From positions 62,001 to 126,000 of the forward strand of contig NZ_BCWP01000002.1 of assembly GCF_001592265.1 (NCBI RefSeq): DNA of 64,000 bases, in the 5' to 3' direction. A model generated the notes under the pieces. It made no database searches. It was not told the DNA's origin and was given only the letters and a program-made list of their open reading frames with translations. Position 1 is the first letter of the stretch. The number at the start of each line of letters is the position of its first letter. The stretch comes from Curvibacter delicatus NBRC 14919 (GTDB taxonomy: Bacteria > Pseudomonadota > Gammaproteobacteria > Burkholderiales > Burkholderiaceae_C). A program made the translations under genes and the position numbers. Shown piece by piece: positions 44,816 to 53,082 of this stretch.

Positions 44816-45253
44816 TCAGTCCTCCTGCGGCGGCTTGACGATCATCACCGGCACGCCGGCCGCATGCAGCAGCTCGTGCGACACCGAGCCCAGCAGCGCA
44901 CTGCGCAGCGTGCCCTGGCCGCGTGCGCCCATCACCACCAGCTCGCAGCCGTAGTTTTCCAGGATGTCCACCAAGGTATGCGCCGGATCACCCTTGGCCA
45001 CTTCGCGTTCGTAGGTGATGCCGGCCTGCTGCAGCAGCGCCTCGGCCTGCATCATCGCGTGCACACCGGCTTCGGCACTGATGCGGTCCAGCACCTCGGC
45101 GTCGTGCGCCACCAGCATCTCGTACAGCGAAGCCGGCTCCTGCACGTTGGCCAGCACCACATGGGCACGCAGCCCTTCGCAGGTCAGCTGCACCACCCGG
45201 CGCACCGCCTCCAGCGAAATGTCCGAACCATCCACAGGCAACAGGATCTTCAT
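44816..45253 (-). CDS. Universal stress protein, UspA family
   Basis: 145 aa. MKILLPVDGSDISLEAVRRV and the ATP-binding end VMGARGQGTLRSALLGSVS (G-2x-G-9x-G-S) are canonical, so an ATP-binding type is expected. It overlaps the preceding gene by ATGA and ends 2 bp before the ATPase start, so it is probably translated with the pump and may respond to the same stress. Confidence 0.93.
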   Translation of the reverse strand: MKILLPVDGSDISLEAVRRVVQLTCEGLRAHVVLANVQEPASLYEMLVAHDAEVLDRISAEAGVHAMMQAEALLQQAGITYEREVAKGDPAHTLVDILENYGCELVVMGARGQGTLRSALLGSVSHELLHAAGVPVMIVKPPQED

Positions 45254-45840
45254 GGTGTTTTCCTTTCCAGAGCACGACGAAACTCTTCCAGCCGCGCCGG
45301 GTAGTCCGTGGCATCGCCATATTCCAGGAACCGGGCGTAACGTTCATGGGTACCGAGGATCTTGCGCGCATGCTTGATGGGGCAGAAGTACTGCTCGGTG
45401 CGCGCCACGATCTCGGTGACATAGGCCATCAGACCATTGGCATAAGCGCAGTAGGCGCACTGGAAGCGCTCGATGACATTCAGATACCCCAGGTACTGCC
45501 GGTCGAAGACGAAATAATCGGCGCGCCGCACCTTGGCAATGCGGTAGATCGGGAAGCAGGTGGCCTGGTAGAAGCTCACGCACAGGTCCAGCATGAGCAA
45601 GGGGAAGATCATGGCGTAGATGATCGGAAAGGTGAGCAGGTTCAGCGGCCGGATGCTCAGCAGCCAGGGGAAGATGCCGGTCTTCAGGCGCTGGTGCATC
45701 TGCTTCACCGACTGCTCGAACTCGACGCGTTTGCCCTTGATGGTGAAGCTCACGCGCTGCTCCTGTTCATGCAGGGCGGTGCGCAAGTCGTCTTCCAGCG
45801 AGGAGATCTGGCCCAGCAGGTCGCGGATGCGTTCGTTCAT
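45250..45840 (-). CDS. Conserved uncharacterised membrane protein
   Basis: 196 aa. I recognise no named domain. The N-terminal 50 residues are a charged helix (LGQISSLEDDLRTALHEQEQ), followed by one long or two closely spaced hydrophobic segments (PLNLLTFPIIYAMIFPLLML, DLCVSFYQATCFPIY), then a soluble part with several Cys and Tyr (FQCAYCAYANGLMAYVTEIV, YFCPIKHARKI). The cysteine pattern could bind metal. First gene of the usp-ATPase-phosphatase operon. Confidence 0.75.
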   Translation of the reverse strand: MNERIRDLLGQISSLEDDLRTALHEQEQRVSFTIKGKRVEFEQSVKQMHQRLKTGIFPWLLSIRPLNLLTFPIIYAMIFPLLMLDLCVSFYQATCFPIYRIAKVRRADYFVFDRQYLGYLNVIERFQCAYCAYANGLMAYVTEIVARTEQYFCPIKHARKILGTHERYARFLEYGDATDYPARLEEFRRALERKTP

Positions 45841-45915
45841 GTCACTCCCATGCCGATCTACCGGCGGCCAGCCTGTGATGACGCGGCAGGTCCGGCTGGC
45901 GCTGACCTGTGGCGC

Positions 45916-46416
45916 TTATTCGCGGCCCAGGCTGCGGACTTTTTCCTGCAGACGCTGCGCCACCAATGGGTCGACAAACTTGTCCACCTCGCCGCCCAAG
46001 GTGGCGATCTCTCGCACAAAGGTGCTGGAGATGAACTGGTACTTGTCGCTCGGCGTCAGGAACACGGTTTCCACGTCCGGCATCAGGCTGCGGTTCATGC
46101 CAGCGAGCTGGAACTCGTAATCGAAGTCAGTCACGGCGCGCAGGCCACGGATCATGGCCTTGCCGCCGCGCGCCACCACGAAGTCGCGCATCAGGCCGGA
46201 GAACGTCTCTACCGACACCTGCGGGTACGGTTTCACAAGCTCCTGCACCATGGCCATGCGCTCGGCCAGCGTGAACAGCGTCTTCTTGTGATGGCCGGCG
46301 GCCACTGCCACGATGATGCGGTCGAACAGCTGGGCGGCCCGGCGCACCACATCGATGTGGCCGAGGGTCATGGGGTCGAAGGTGCCGGGGTAGACGGCAA
46401 TCACATTGCGGGACAT
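45916..46416 (-). CDS. coaD: Phosphopantetheine adenylyltransferase
   Basis: 166 aa, penultimate step of CoA synthesis. AVYPGTFDPMTLGHIDVVRR contains the T/HxGH nucleotide-binding site, and KYQFISSTFVREIATLGGEV the ISSTxVR motif. Length standard. Confidence 0.97.
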   Translation of the reverse strand: MSRNVIAVYPGTFDPMTLGHIDVVRRAAQLFDRIIVAVAAGHHKKTLFTLAERMAMVQELVKPYPQVSVETFSGLMRDFVVARGGKAMIRGLRAVTDFDYEFQLAGMNRSLMPDVETVFLTPSDKYQFISSTFVREIATLGGEVDKFVDPLVAQRLQEKVRSLGRE

Positions 46417-46501
46417 GGTGGGCTTCTCCTGCAGTGCATTATGCAGTGCCCATCAGGCCTCGCTGCACCATTTTGGGTATGGAACTTGCGTTGCCCCTTG
46501 C

Positions 46502-48589
46502 ATGCGATTTCCCGCTCGTCGTGCATGGATACCCCCCCTGGCCTGCCTGGGCGGGCTGCTGTTGTGCCAAGCGGCACAGGCGCAGCAGGTGGCCAGCCTG
46601 CCGGTGGTGGAGATTGCCGGCCACTACGACAATGCCGTGGGCAGCAGCGACGCCGCCTCGCAAGGCAGCGTCGGCCCGGCCTTGATCCGCGACCGGGCCC
46701 TGCAGCGCCCCGCCGAGGCACTGGAGTTCGTGCCCGGCCTGGTGGTCACGCAACATTCGGGCGACGGCAAGGCCAACCAGTACTTCCTGCGCGGCTTCAA
46801 CCTCGACCACGGCACCGACTTCGCCACCCGGGTGAACGGTGTGCCGGTGAACATGCCCACCCATGCCCACGGCCAGGGCTACAGCGACCTCAACTTCCTG
46901 ATCCCCGAACTGCTGCAACGCATCGACTACCGCAAGGGCCCCTACCATGCGGCCGATGGCGACTTTGCTTCCGCCGGGGCGGCGGACTTCGTCTACCGCA
47001 CCCGGCTCGACCAGCCGCTGCTGGACGTCTCGACCGGCGAACGCGGTTATGCGCGGCTGCTGGCGGCCGGCTCGCAGGAACTCACGGCCGGGCAGACGCT
47101 GCTGATGGCCTTCGAGCGCATGAACAACGACGGCCCGTGGCGCGTGCCGGAAGGGCTGCGCAAAACCAATGCCATCCTCACGCTCAGCGATGGCTCCGCG
47201 GCACAAGGCTGGTCGGCCAGTGTCATGGGCTACCACGCGCGCTGGACCGCCACCGACCAAGTGCCCCAGCGCCTGCTGGACGCCGGCAGCTATCAGGGCG
47301 CTGCCTTCGGCCGCTTTGATTCGCTGGACAGCAGCGACGGCGGCCAGACCAGCCGGCACAGCCTGTCGGGCGAGTGGCACAGCACACGCGGCGCCGTGCG
47401 CGACCGGCTGGCCGCCTATGCCCTGCACTACGACCTCGACCTCTATTCCAACTTCACCTACGCGCTGGACCGGCCGGCACAGGGCGACCAGTTCGCGCAG
47501 AAGGATCAGCGCACCGTCTACGGCCTCAGCGCCTCGCGCCTGTGGGACCAATCGCTGCCCGGCGGCCGCCCCATGCAGAACACACTGGGCGTGCAACTGC
47601 GCAGCGACCGCATCCGCGTTGGCCTGTACGACAGTGCGGCCCGTGTCATCACTACCACCGTGCGCGAGGACGAAGTGCGCCAGACCCTGGCCGGCCTTTA
47701 TGCTGAAAGCCACATCGCCTGGACGCCCTGGCTGCGTACCGTGGCCGGCCTGCGCTTCGACCAGCTCGATGCCACGGTGGACAGCCTCACGCTGGCGACC
47801 AACAGCGGCAGCACCCGCACCGGCCGGCTCTCGCCCAAGTTCAGCGTGGTGCTGGGCCCCTGGCACCAGACGGAGTTTTTCTTCAACGCCGGGCGCGGCT
47901 TTCACAGCAACGACGCACGCGGCACCACCGCCCGGCTCGACCCGCGCGACGGCGTGACCGCGCAGGCCCCGGTGGCTGGCCTGGTGGGCTCGCGCGGGCA
48001 GGAGGTGGGCGTGCGCACCGAAGCCTGGCCCGGCCTGCAAAGCTCGCTCTCGTTCTGGCAACTGGACTTCGACTCCGAGCTCGTTTACCTGGGTGACGCC
48101 GGCAGCACCGAAGCCGGCCGCCCCAGCCGGCGCCATGGTGTGGAGTGGAGCACCCGCTGGCAGCCGGCCCCCTGGTTCGTGCTGGACGCCGACCTTGCCT
48201 GGACCCAGGCGCGTTATGCCGATGCCGCTGCAGCCGGTGATGCCATTCCGAATGCCGTCGGCCAGGTGGCGCAGATCGCCGCCACCGTGCGCGAGCGCGG
48301 CCCCTGGTCGGCCAGCCTGCACTGGCGCGCCATCGGCGCCGCACCGTTGAAGGAAGACGACAGCGTGCGCAGCAGCCCGAGCCAGACCTGGAACCTGCGC
48401 TTGGGCTATCGCCTGCACGCCCGTGCCGAGCTGTACTGCGACGTGTTCAACCTGCTGGATGCGAAGGTGAACGACATCCAGTACTACTACGCCTCGCGCC
48501 TGCGCAGCGAAGCCGCCAGCGTGGATGACCTGCACGTGCACCCCGGCGAACCGCGCACCCTGCGGCTGGGCCTGCGCCTGCGCTTCTAG
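46502..48589 (+). CDS. TonB-dependent outer-membrane receptor
   Basis: 695 aa. Signal peptide MRFPARRAWIPPLACLGG... cleaved after AQA; plug domain with LEFVPGLVVTQHSGDGKANQ and YFLRGFNLDHGTDFATRVNG; beta-barrel ending in LRLGLRLRF with a terminal Phe. The plug segment VNGVPVNMPTHAHGQGYSDL is His-containing. It lies 32 bp before ureD in the same direction, and TonB receptors next to urease genes often serve nickel supply; that is inference. An ATG in frame is chosen at 46502 for the signal peptide. Confidence 0.9.
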   Translation: MRFPARRAWIPPLACLGGLLLCQAAQAQQVASLPVVEIAGHYDNAVGSSDAASQGSVGPALIRDRALQRPAEALEFVPGLVVTQHSGDGKANQYFLRGFNLDHGTDFATRVNGVPVNMPTHAHGQGYSDLNFLIPELLQRIDYRKGPYHAADGDFASAGAADFVYRTRLDQPLLDVSTGERGYARLLAAGSQELTAGQTLLMAFERMNNDGPWRVPEGLRKTNAILTLSDGSAAQGWSASVMGYHARWTATDQVPQRLLDAGSYQGAAFGRFDSLDSSDGGQTSRHSLSGEWHSTRGAVRDRLAAYALHYDLDLYSNFTYALDRPAQGDQFAQKDQRTVYGLSASRLWDQSLPGGRPMQNTLGVQLRSDRIRVGLYDSAARVITTTVREDEVRQTLAGLYAESHIAWTPWLRTVAGLRFDQLDATVDSLTLATNSGSTRTGRLSPKFSVVLGPWHQTEFFFNAGRGFHSNDARGTTARLDPRDGVTAQAPVAGLVGSRGQEVGVRTEAWPGLQSSLSFWQLDFDSELVYLGDAGSTEAGRPSRRHGVEWSTRWQPAPWFVLDADLAWTQARYADAAAAGDAIPNAVGQVAQIAATVRERGPWSASLHWRAIGAAPLKEDDSVRSSPSQTWNLRLGYRLHARAELYCDVFNLLDAKVNDIQYYYASRLRSEAASVDDLHVHPGEPRTLRLGLRLRF

Positions 48590-48621
48590 CTCCATTACCT
48601 CACTCGCTCTAGACTCCCCTC

Positions 48622-49452
48622 ATGACCTGGCACGCCACCCTCGACCTGCGCTACACACGGCAGCACCAGCGCACCGTTGCGCACCACCACCACAAAGGGC
48701 CTTTGCGCGTGCTGCAAAGCCTGTACCCGGAAGGCAATGCGGTGTGTCACAACGTGCTGGTGCACCCGCCGGGTGGCCTGGTGGGCGGCGACACACTGAC
48801 CATCAAGATCGAGGTGCAGCCGGAGGCGCATGGCCTCGTCACCACACCGGGTGCCACCCGCTTCTACAAATCGGCCACCGAACCCGCCGTGCAAAGCGTG
48901 CACGCTCAACTGGCCCCCGGTGCGCGGCTGGAGTGGCTGCCGCTGGAAGCACTGGCCTACAACCAGTGCCGTGCCGAGAACAAGGCCGTGTTTGAACTCG
49001 CGCCCGGCGCCGAGCTGATGGGCTGGGACATCACCGCGCTGGGCCTGCCGGAAGCCGGGTTACCGTTCGTCGAAGGCACGTTTGCGCAACACATCGAAGT
49101 GCCCGGCGTCTGGCGCGAACAGGGCCGCATTGATGCCACCGACCTGCGGCTGATGGACGGCCCGCTCGGCTTGGCCGGCCAACGCTGCATGGCCACGCTG
49201 TTTTTCGTGGCCGGGTCCCCGATTGAACGCACACGACGCGAGCAGGCGCTGGAGGTGGTGCGCACCGTGCTGGCCGGCCACGCATTGCATGCCACGGCCG
49301 GTGCCACCAGCCCGCACCCCCAGGTGCTGGTGCTGCGCGTGCTGGCCCCGCTGGTGGAGCCGGCACTGGAGCTGCTCAAGCAGGCGCGGGCTGAATGGAG
49401 GAAAACGTTGTGGGAGATGGCGGCGGTGCCGCCGCGGGTCTGGGCGACCTAG
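48622..49452 (+). CDS. ureD: Urease accessory protein UreD
   Basis: 276 aa. Chaperone that binds urease apoprotein and, with UreF and UreG, helps deliver nickel. KGPLRVLQSLYPEGNAVCHN, VHPPGGLVGGDTLTIKIEVQ, TTPGATRFYKS and LPLEALAYNQCRAEN are family segments; length is normal. In relatives ureABC follow directly; here the next genes are a DNA methylase operon, and no other ure gene occurs in the window. UreD alone has no known activity. Confidence 0.95.
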   Translation: MTWHATLDLRYTRQHQRTVAHHHHKGPLRVLQSLYPEGNAVCHNVLVHPPGGLVGGDTLTIKIEVQPEAHGLVTTPGATRFYKSATEPAVQSVHAQLAPGARLEWLPLEALAYNQCRAENKAVFELAPGAELMGWDITALGLPEAGLPFVEGTFAQHIEVPGVWREQGRIDATDLRLMDGPLGLAGQRCMATLFFVAGSPIERTRREQALEVVRTVLAGHALHATAGATSPHPQVLVLRVLAPLVEPALELLKQARAEWRKTLWEMAAVPPRVWAT

Positions 49453-49712
49453 AGCGATGTGACACGAAGCGCATCATCTCATTCGGTCTTGATGGGTGCT
49501 ATGCGGTAGAACTTCAATCAGCCAGTAATTGCCACTTTTGTATTTGAACCGAGTGGCTGCTTCAGGCTGAGAGCAGCCAGTCCCGTGCAGCCGCTTTATG
49601 GCCGCTGTCGGTCCTGCAGCGGCTTTTCACTAAGGCGGCTATCATGACCCTGCCTCGTTTCCGCGCACAGCAAGAAGTGACACAATGCGAGCTTTTGAAC
49701 AAACCATGAGAA
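49453..49712. other. Junction between ureD and the defence operon
   Basis: No gene seen. The A/T content rises compared with ureD. It carries two hairpins (8-bp stem TGGCTGCT/AGCAGCCA at 49554-49579, and the terminator below). It probably contains the left boundary of the acquired operon and its promoter, but I found no direct repeat or integrase. Confidence 0.5.
49601..49627 (+). terminator. Probable terminator before the defence operon
   Basis: GCCGCTG (49601-49607), 9-nt loop, CAGCGGC (49617-49623), then TTTT. Rightward orientation; would stop transcription coming from ureD before it enters the methylase operon. Confidence 0.55.
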
Positions 49713-51137
49713 ATGTCACCCGATCAGGCGGGGACGGACAGGACCGAAGTGATGGGAACTATTAGTGAGGTCTTCCGTTTCGTCGACCTCTTCGCTGGGC
49801 TGGGTGGCTTCCACGTCGCCCTCGATGAGTTGGGGGGACGTGGCGTGTTCGCTGCTGAGTGGGAGCCCACGCTGAAGGCCCTCTATAAGGTCAATTTCGG
49901 TATCGACGTCTGGGGTGACCTTAACGACCTGAGCAGCGACGAAATCATCGCCCGGAGCGTGCCCGATCACCACGTCCTTACTGCGGGTTTCCCGTGTCAA
50001 CCCTTCTCGAAAGCAGGAGACCAACTGGGCTTCAAGGACACAAATCAGGGCAATCTCTTCTTCAAGGTGCACGACATCCTGCGCGTCAAGCGGCCGCTGC
50101 ACTTCATCTTGGAGAACGTGCCCAACATCCTCAAGCACGACGGCGGCCGCACCAGGACCACGATCATCCGCTTGCTGGAGGAGCTTGGTTACTCCGTCGA
50201 CGTAGAGCACTTCTCGCCCCACGAGTTCGGCATTCCACAGGTGCGAAACCGCGCCTACTTCGTAGGTTCACTCAAGGGTCTCGATTATTTCGAGTGGCCG
50301 GCGAAGCACAAGGATCCCACCGAAATCCACTGGGTACTGCGCCACGAAGCACATTCCAGGCGCGCCATCCCGGAACAGACGCTGCGAGCCATCGACATGT
50401 GGGGCGACTTCCTGCGCCGCTCGCCGGCTGCGCTGAAGCTGCCTTCCTTCCCGATCTGGGCGATGGAGTTCGGGGCGACCTACCCCTACGAAGACGAAAC
50501 TCCACCAGGGGTTTGGGCTAGCAGACCTGTGTGGGGTCTTCGCCAGATGGGCTTCAAGGGCAGCTTCGGCCAATCCCTCGAGTGCACGATCGACGAGCAA
50601 ATCACGCGGATACCGAGCCATGCCAACCGCGCAGGCGACTTCTATTTCCCACAATGGAAGCGGACTTTCATCAGGCAGAACCGTGAATTCTACCAAGCCA
50701 ACCGGTCCTGGATTGATCCCTGGCTAGAGCGGTGGCGCCCTCAAGACTTCCCCTCCAGCTTCCAAAAGCTGGAGTGGAACGCACAGGGTGAAGAGCGCAA
50801 CATCGACAACTTCGTGCTGCAGGTACGTGCGTCTGGGCTGCGGGTCAAGCGTCCCACGACCTCCCCAAGTCTCATCGCCTTCACGGAGACCCAGGTGCCC
50901 ATCCTCGGTGCTAACCTGGCCGGTAAACGTCGCTACATGACTCCAGCCGAGTGCGCTGAACTTCAGTGTCTCGGCGGCATCCAGTTGCCAGCGTCCGACA
51001 CCAATGCGTATAAGGCCCTTGGCAACGCAGTTAACGCCCACGTCGTCAAAGCGATCGCAGAACGATTGCTGTGCAAGCTCATCCGTCCTACCCCGATCAT
51101 CAACTCTGACCTCGAACCGTTGAGGGCTACTGCATGA
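49713..51137 (+). CDS. Cytosine-5 DNA methyltransferase
   Basis: 474 aa. Motif I FVDLFAGLGG (about 24-32), catalytic PCQ with Cys95 in AGFPCQPFSKAG, motif VI ENVPN (134-138), motif VIII QVRNR (176-180), target-recognition region about 190-400, then motif IX-like RRYMTPAECAELQCLGG and motif X ALGNAVNAHVVKAIAE. Full set, so it should methylate. ATG 49752 (MGTISEV) is an alternative start with AGGA upstream. First gene of a four-gene operon whose other members are nuclease or ATPase-like, so it presumably marks self DNA. Confidence 0.93.
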   Translation: MSPDQAGTDRTEVMGTISEVFRFVDLFAGLGGFHVALDELGGRGVFAAEWEPTLKALYKVNFGIDVWGDLNDLSSDEIIARSVPDHHVLTAGFPCQPFSKAGDQLGFKDTNQGNLFFKVHDILRVKRPLHFILENVPNILKHDGGRTRTTIIRLLEELGYSVDVEHFSPHEFGIPQVRNRAYFVGSLKGLDYFEWPAKHKDPTEIHWVLRHEAHSRRAIPEQTLRAIDMWGDFLRRSPAALKLPSFPIWAMEFGATYPYEDETPPGVWASRPVWGLRQMGFKGSFGQSLECTIDEQITRIPSHANRAGDFYFPQWKRTFIRQNREFYQANRSWIDPWLERWRPQDFPSSFQKLEWNAQGEERNIDNFVLQVRASGLRVKRPTTSPSLIAFTETQVPILGANLAGKRRYMTPAECAELQCLGGIQLPASDTNAYKALGNAVNAHVVKAIAERLLCKLIRPTPIINSDLEPLRATA

Positions 51138-53077
51138 CCGACCACATCGAACACGAGAACGACGACTTGGACGAGGAGGATCCGCGGGTCCAATTGCTGG
51201 AGAGCCTCGCGGACGGGTTGGCGACCCTCTCGGAGGCTTCAGACACGCCCAACGGCGTTTCCCCAGTGTCTTCGATGTTCAGCAGCGTAGACGTCGACTT
51301 CGCCTCCGGCGCATGGACGAACCAACTGGCTGAGATTCAAGGCTGGCTAAACCTCAGCGATGACCTCCCGCTCACGGGTGGCGAACCCTTCCTTCAGGCG
51401 CTCATCGCTGAACTCGAACTCGATCCCACCGACCTCCTCGCCCCCGGGACCGCCTCCCCGCCGCTGACCATCCGCGCGCTGGAGCGTCTGAAAGAGCGCG
51501 TGGACACCGCCTGCCGGCTGCAGGCCGACTTCCTCGAAGAGCTTGAGACCAAGGGCACTAGCCGTGCGACGGCCACCCAATCCTGGGCTGACGCGTGGGC
51601 CGAGTTCGACGCGCGTGAAGATGCGGTGAGCCCGGAACCGGTCACGGCAAAGGCCGCAGTCTGGCCGATCTTCCAACTCACCAAGAAGCCGCCGAACCTA
51701 ACGCCGTCCTACCAGCGGGGCGACGTCTGGCGCAACGGTGACCGGCAGTCCCTAATGGAGTCCATCCTCCGGGGCGTCCCGTTGCCCTCGATCATCCTGC
51801 TGCGCACCGGATCGTCCACCCCGCACGAAGTCGTCGACGGCAAGCAGCGGCTCACGGCAATCCTCCGGTTTGTAGGAAAGCATCCTGTCGCCAAACAGAA
51901 AGTTGCTGAGGTCACCGCCCGGCACAGAGGGAAGAAGTTCAACGAACAAGGACGTCTCGACGACAACGGTGACAGGAATCTGGCGGATCTGTTCAGCAAC
52001 GACTATCCGGCCTTCCGTCGTGCGTGGAAAGCGCTGGAGGGTTACGCACTCAAGGCCAAGCATGAGGACGACTATTACTTCCCGTTCAAGCTGCGCACGA
52101 CCGGAGACGGCGGACTGGTCGGTCCATACCTTGAGCCTCTCCGCGGTAAGTATTACACGCAGATCAAGGGCCAAGAGATTAACGTCGCTGGCCAGCAACT
52201 CACCGTCGAGTCTCTGTTCGAAGACGTTGTGGAGTACACCATTCCCGTCATCGAGTACACCCAGGCCACCCAGGCTCAGATTCATGAGGTCTTTCGCCTT
52301 TACAACAAGCAGGGCGTGCACCTGAACGCGGAAGAGATCCGTAACGCGGTCTACCACGAGGTCGAACTCACCCGAGCGACTCTCGCCGCCGCCGGTGACG
52401 CCGACCCTAACACTGATGTCGCTGAAATCGCCGAGTCGCTGGCCGGTATCCCGGGTCTTAGCCGTCTCGGTGTTGCTCTGAAGAACTACGGTTTCGGCGA
52501 CACGCGCTACAAGCGCACTAAAGTTCTCGCGTGGGTCATCTCCGTCCTGGTGCACGACACCGCTGGAAAGGACCTGGCATCGACCAGCCGCACGATCGAC
52601 CAGTTGCTGATCGCAATTCAGAACAAGCCGTCCCACCCGCTGGCCCAGTCCTCAACGCTAACCAGGCTGTTTTCGCTGCTGCTGCAGGCTGTCGAACTCC
52701 ACTCATCGCACGATGAGTTGTGGTCCGGCCACTTTATGGACGGTGGCAAGGGCGTCAAGTGGCAGGAACTCCAACTCGTGGGCACCCTCGTGGGCATGGC
52801 CATGGCCTTGGCCTTGGCAGCATCGCCGCAAGACATCGAGGACCGCATCGAGGCGAAGGGTGATGTTATCCGCGTGGCCAGCGAAGAATCAGCGGACTGG
52901 GAACGCCCCAGTAAGACGCAGACCAAGACCCAGTGGGACTACATTGCCAGGATCTGCAAGAGCCTCCTTGAACACCTAGACATCGACCCGTCTCATGCAG
53001 CTGAGGCCGTACGTCAGCAGTTCGGGTCCTCCGGGTACGCGTCGTTGCAGAGGATGCTCATCAAACCGAAGAGTTGA
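51134..53077 (+). CDS. DUF262 protein with N-terminal extension
   Basis: 647 aa. The DUF262 (GmrS/ParB-like NTPase) core begins near residue 187: NLTPSYQRGDVWRNGDRQSL, ILRGVPLPSIILLRT and the DGxQR motif in VVDGKQRLTAILRF (235-239). In GmrSD-type enzymes this domain binds nucleotide and drives a DUF1524 nuclease; I see no HNH (DUF1524) domain in the C-terminal half. The first 185 residues are acidic and unlike other DUF262 proteins I know. Overlaps the methylase stop by ATGA. Probably the switch or targeting part of the system. Confidence 0.85.
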   Translation: MTDHIEHENDDLDEEDPRVQLLESLADGLATLSEASDTPNGVSPVSSMFSSVDVDFASGAWTNQLAEIQGWLNLSDDLPLTGGEPFLQALIAELELDPTDLLAPGTASPPLTIRALERLKERVDTACRLQADFLEELETKGTSRATATQSWADAWAEFDAREDAVSPEPVTAKAAVWPIFQLTKKPPNLTPSYQRGDVWRNGDRQSLMESILRGVPLPSIILLRTGSSTPHEVVDGKQRLTAILRFVGKHPVAKQKVAEVTARHRGKKFNEQGRLDDNGDRNLADLFSNDYPAFRRAWKALEGYALKAKHEDDYYFPFKLRTTGDGGLVGPYLEPLRGKYYTQIKGQEINVAGQQLTVESLFEDVVEYTIPVIEYTQATQAQIHEVFRLYNKQGVHLNAEEIRNAVYHEVELTRATLAAAGDADPNTDVAEIAESLAGIPGLSRLGVALKNYGFGDTRYKRTKVLAWVISVLVHDTAGKDLASTSRTIDQLLIAIQNKPSHPLAQSSTLTRLFSLLLQAVELHSSHDELWSGHFMDGGKGVKWQELQLVGTLVGMAMALALAASPQDIEDRIEAKGDVIRVASEESADWERPSKTQTKTQWDYIARICKSLLEHLDIDPSHAAEAVRQQFGSSGYASLQRMLIKPKS

Positions 53078-53082
53078 TAGCA

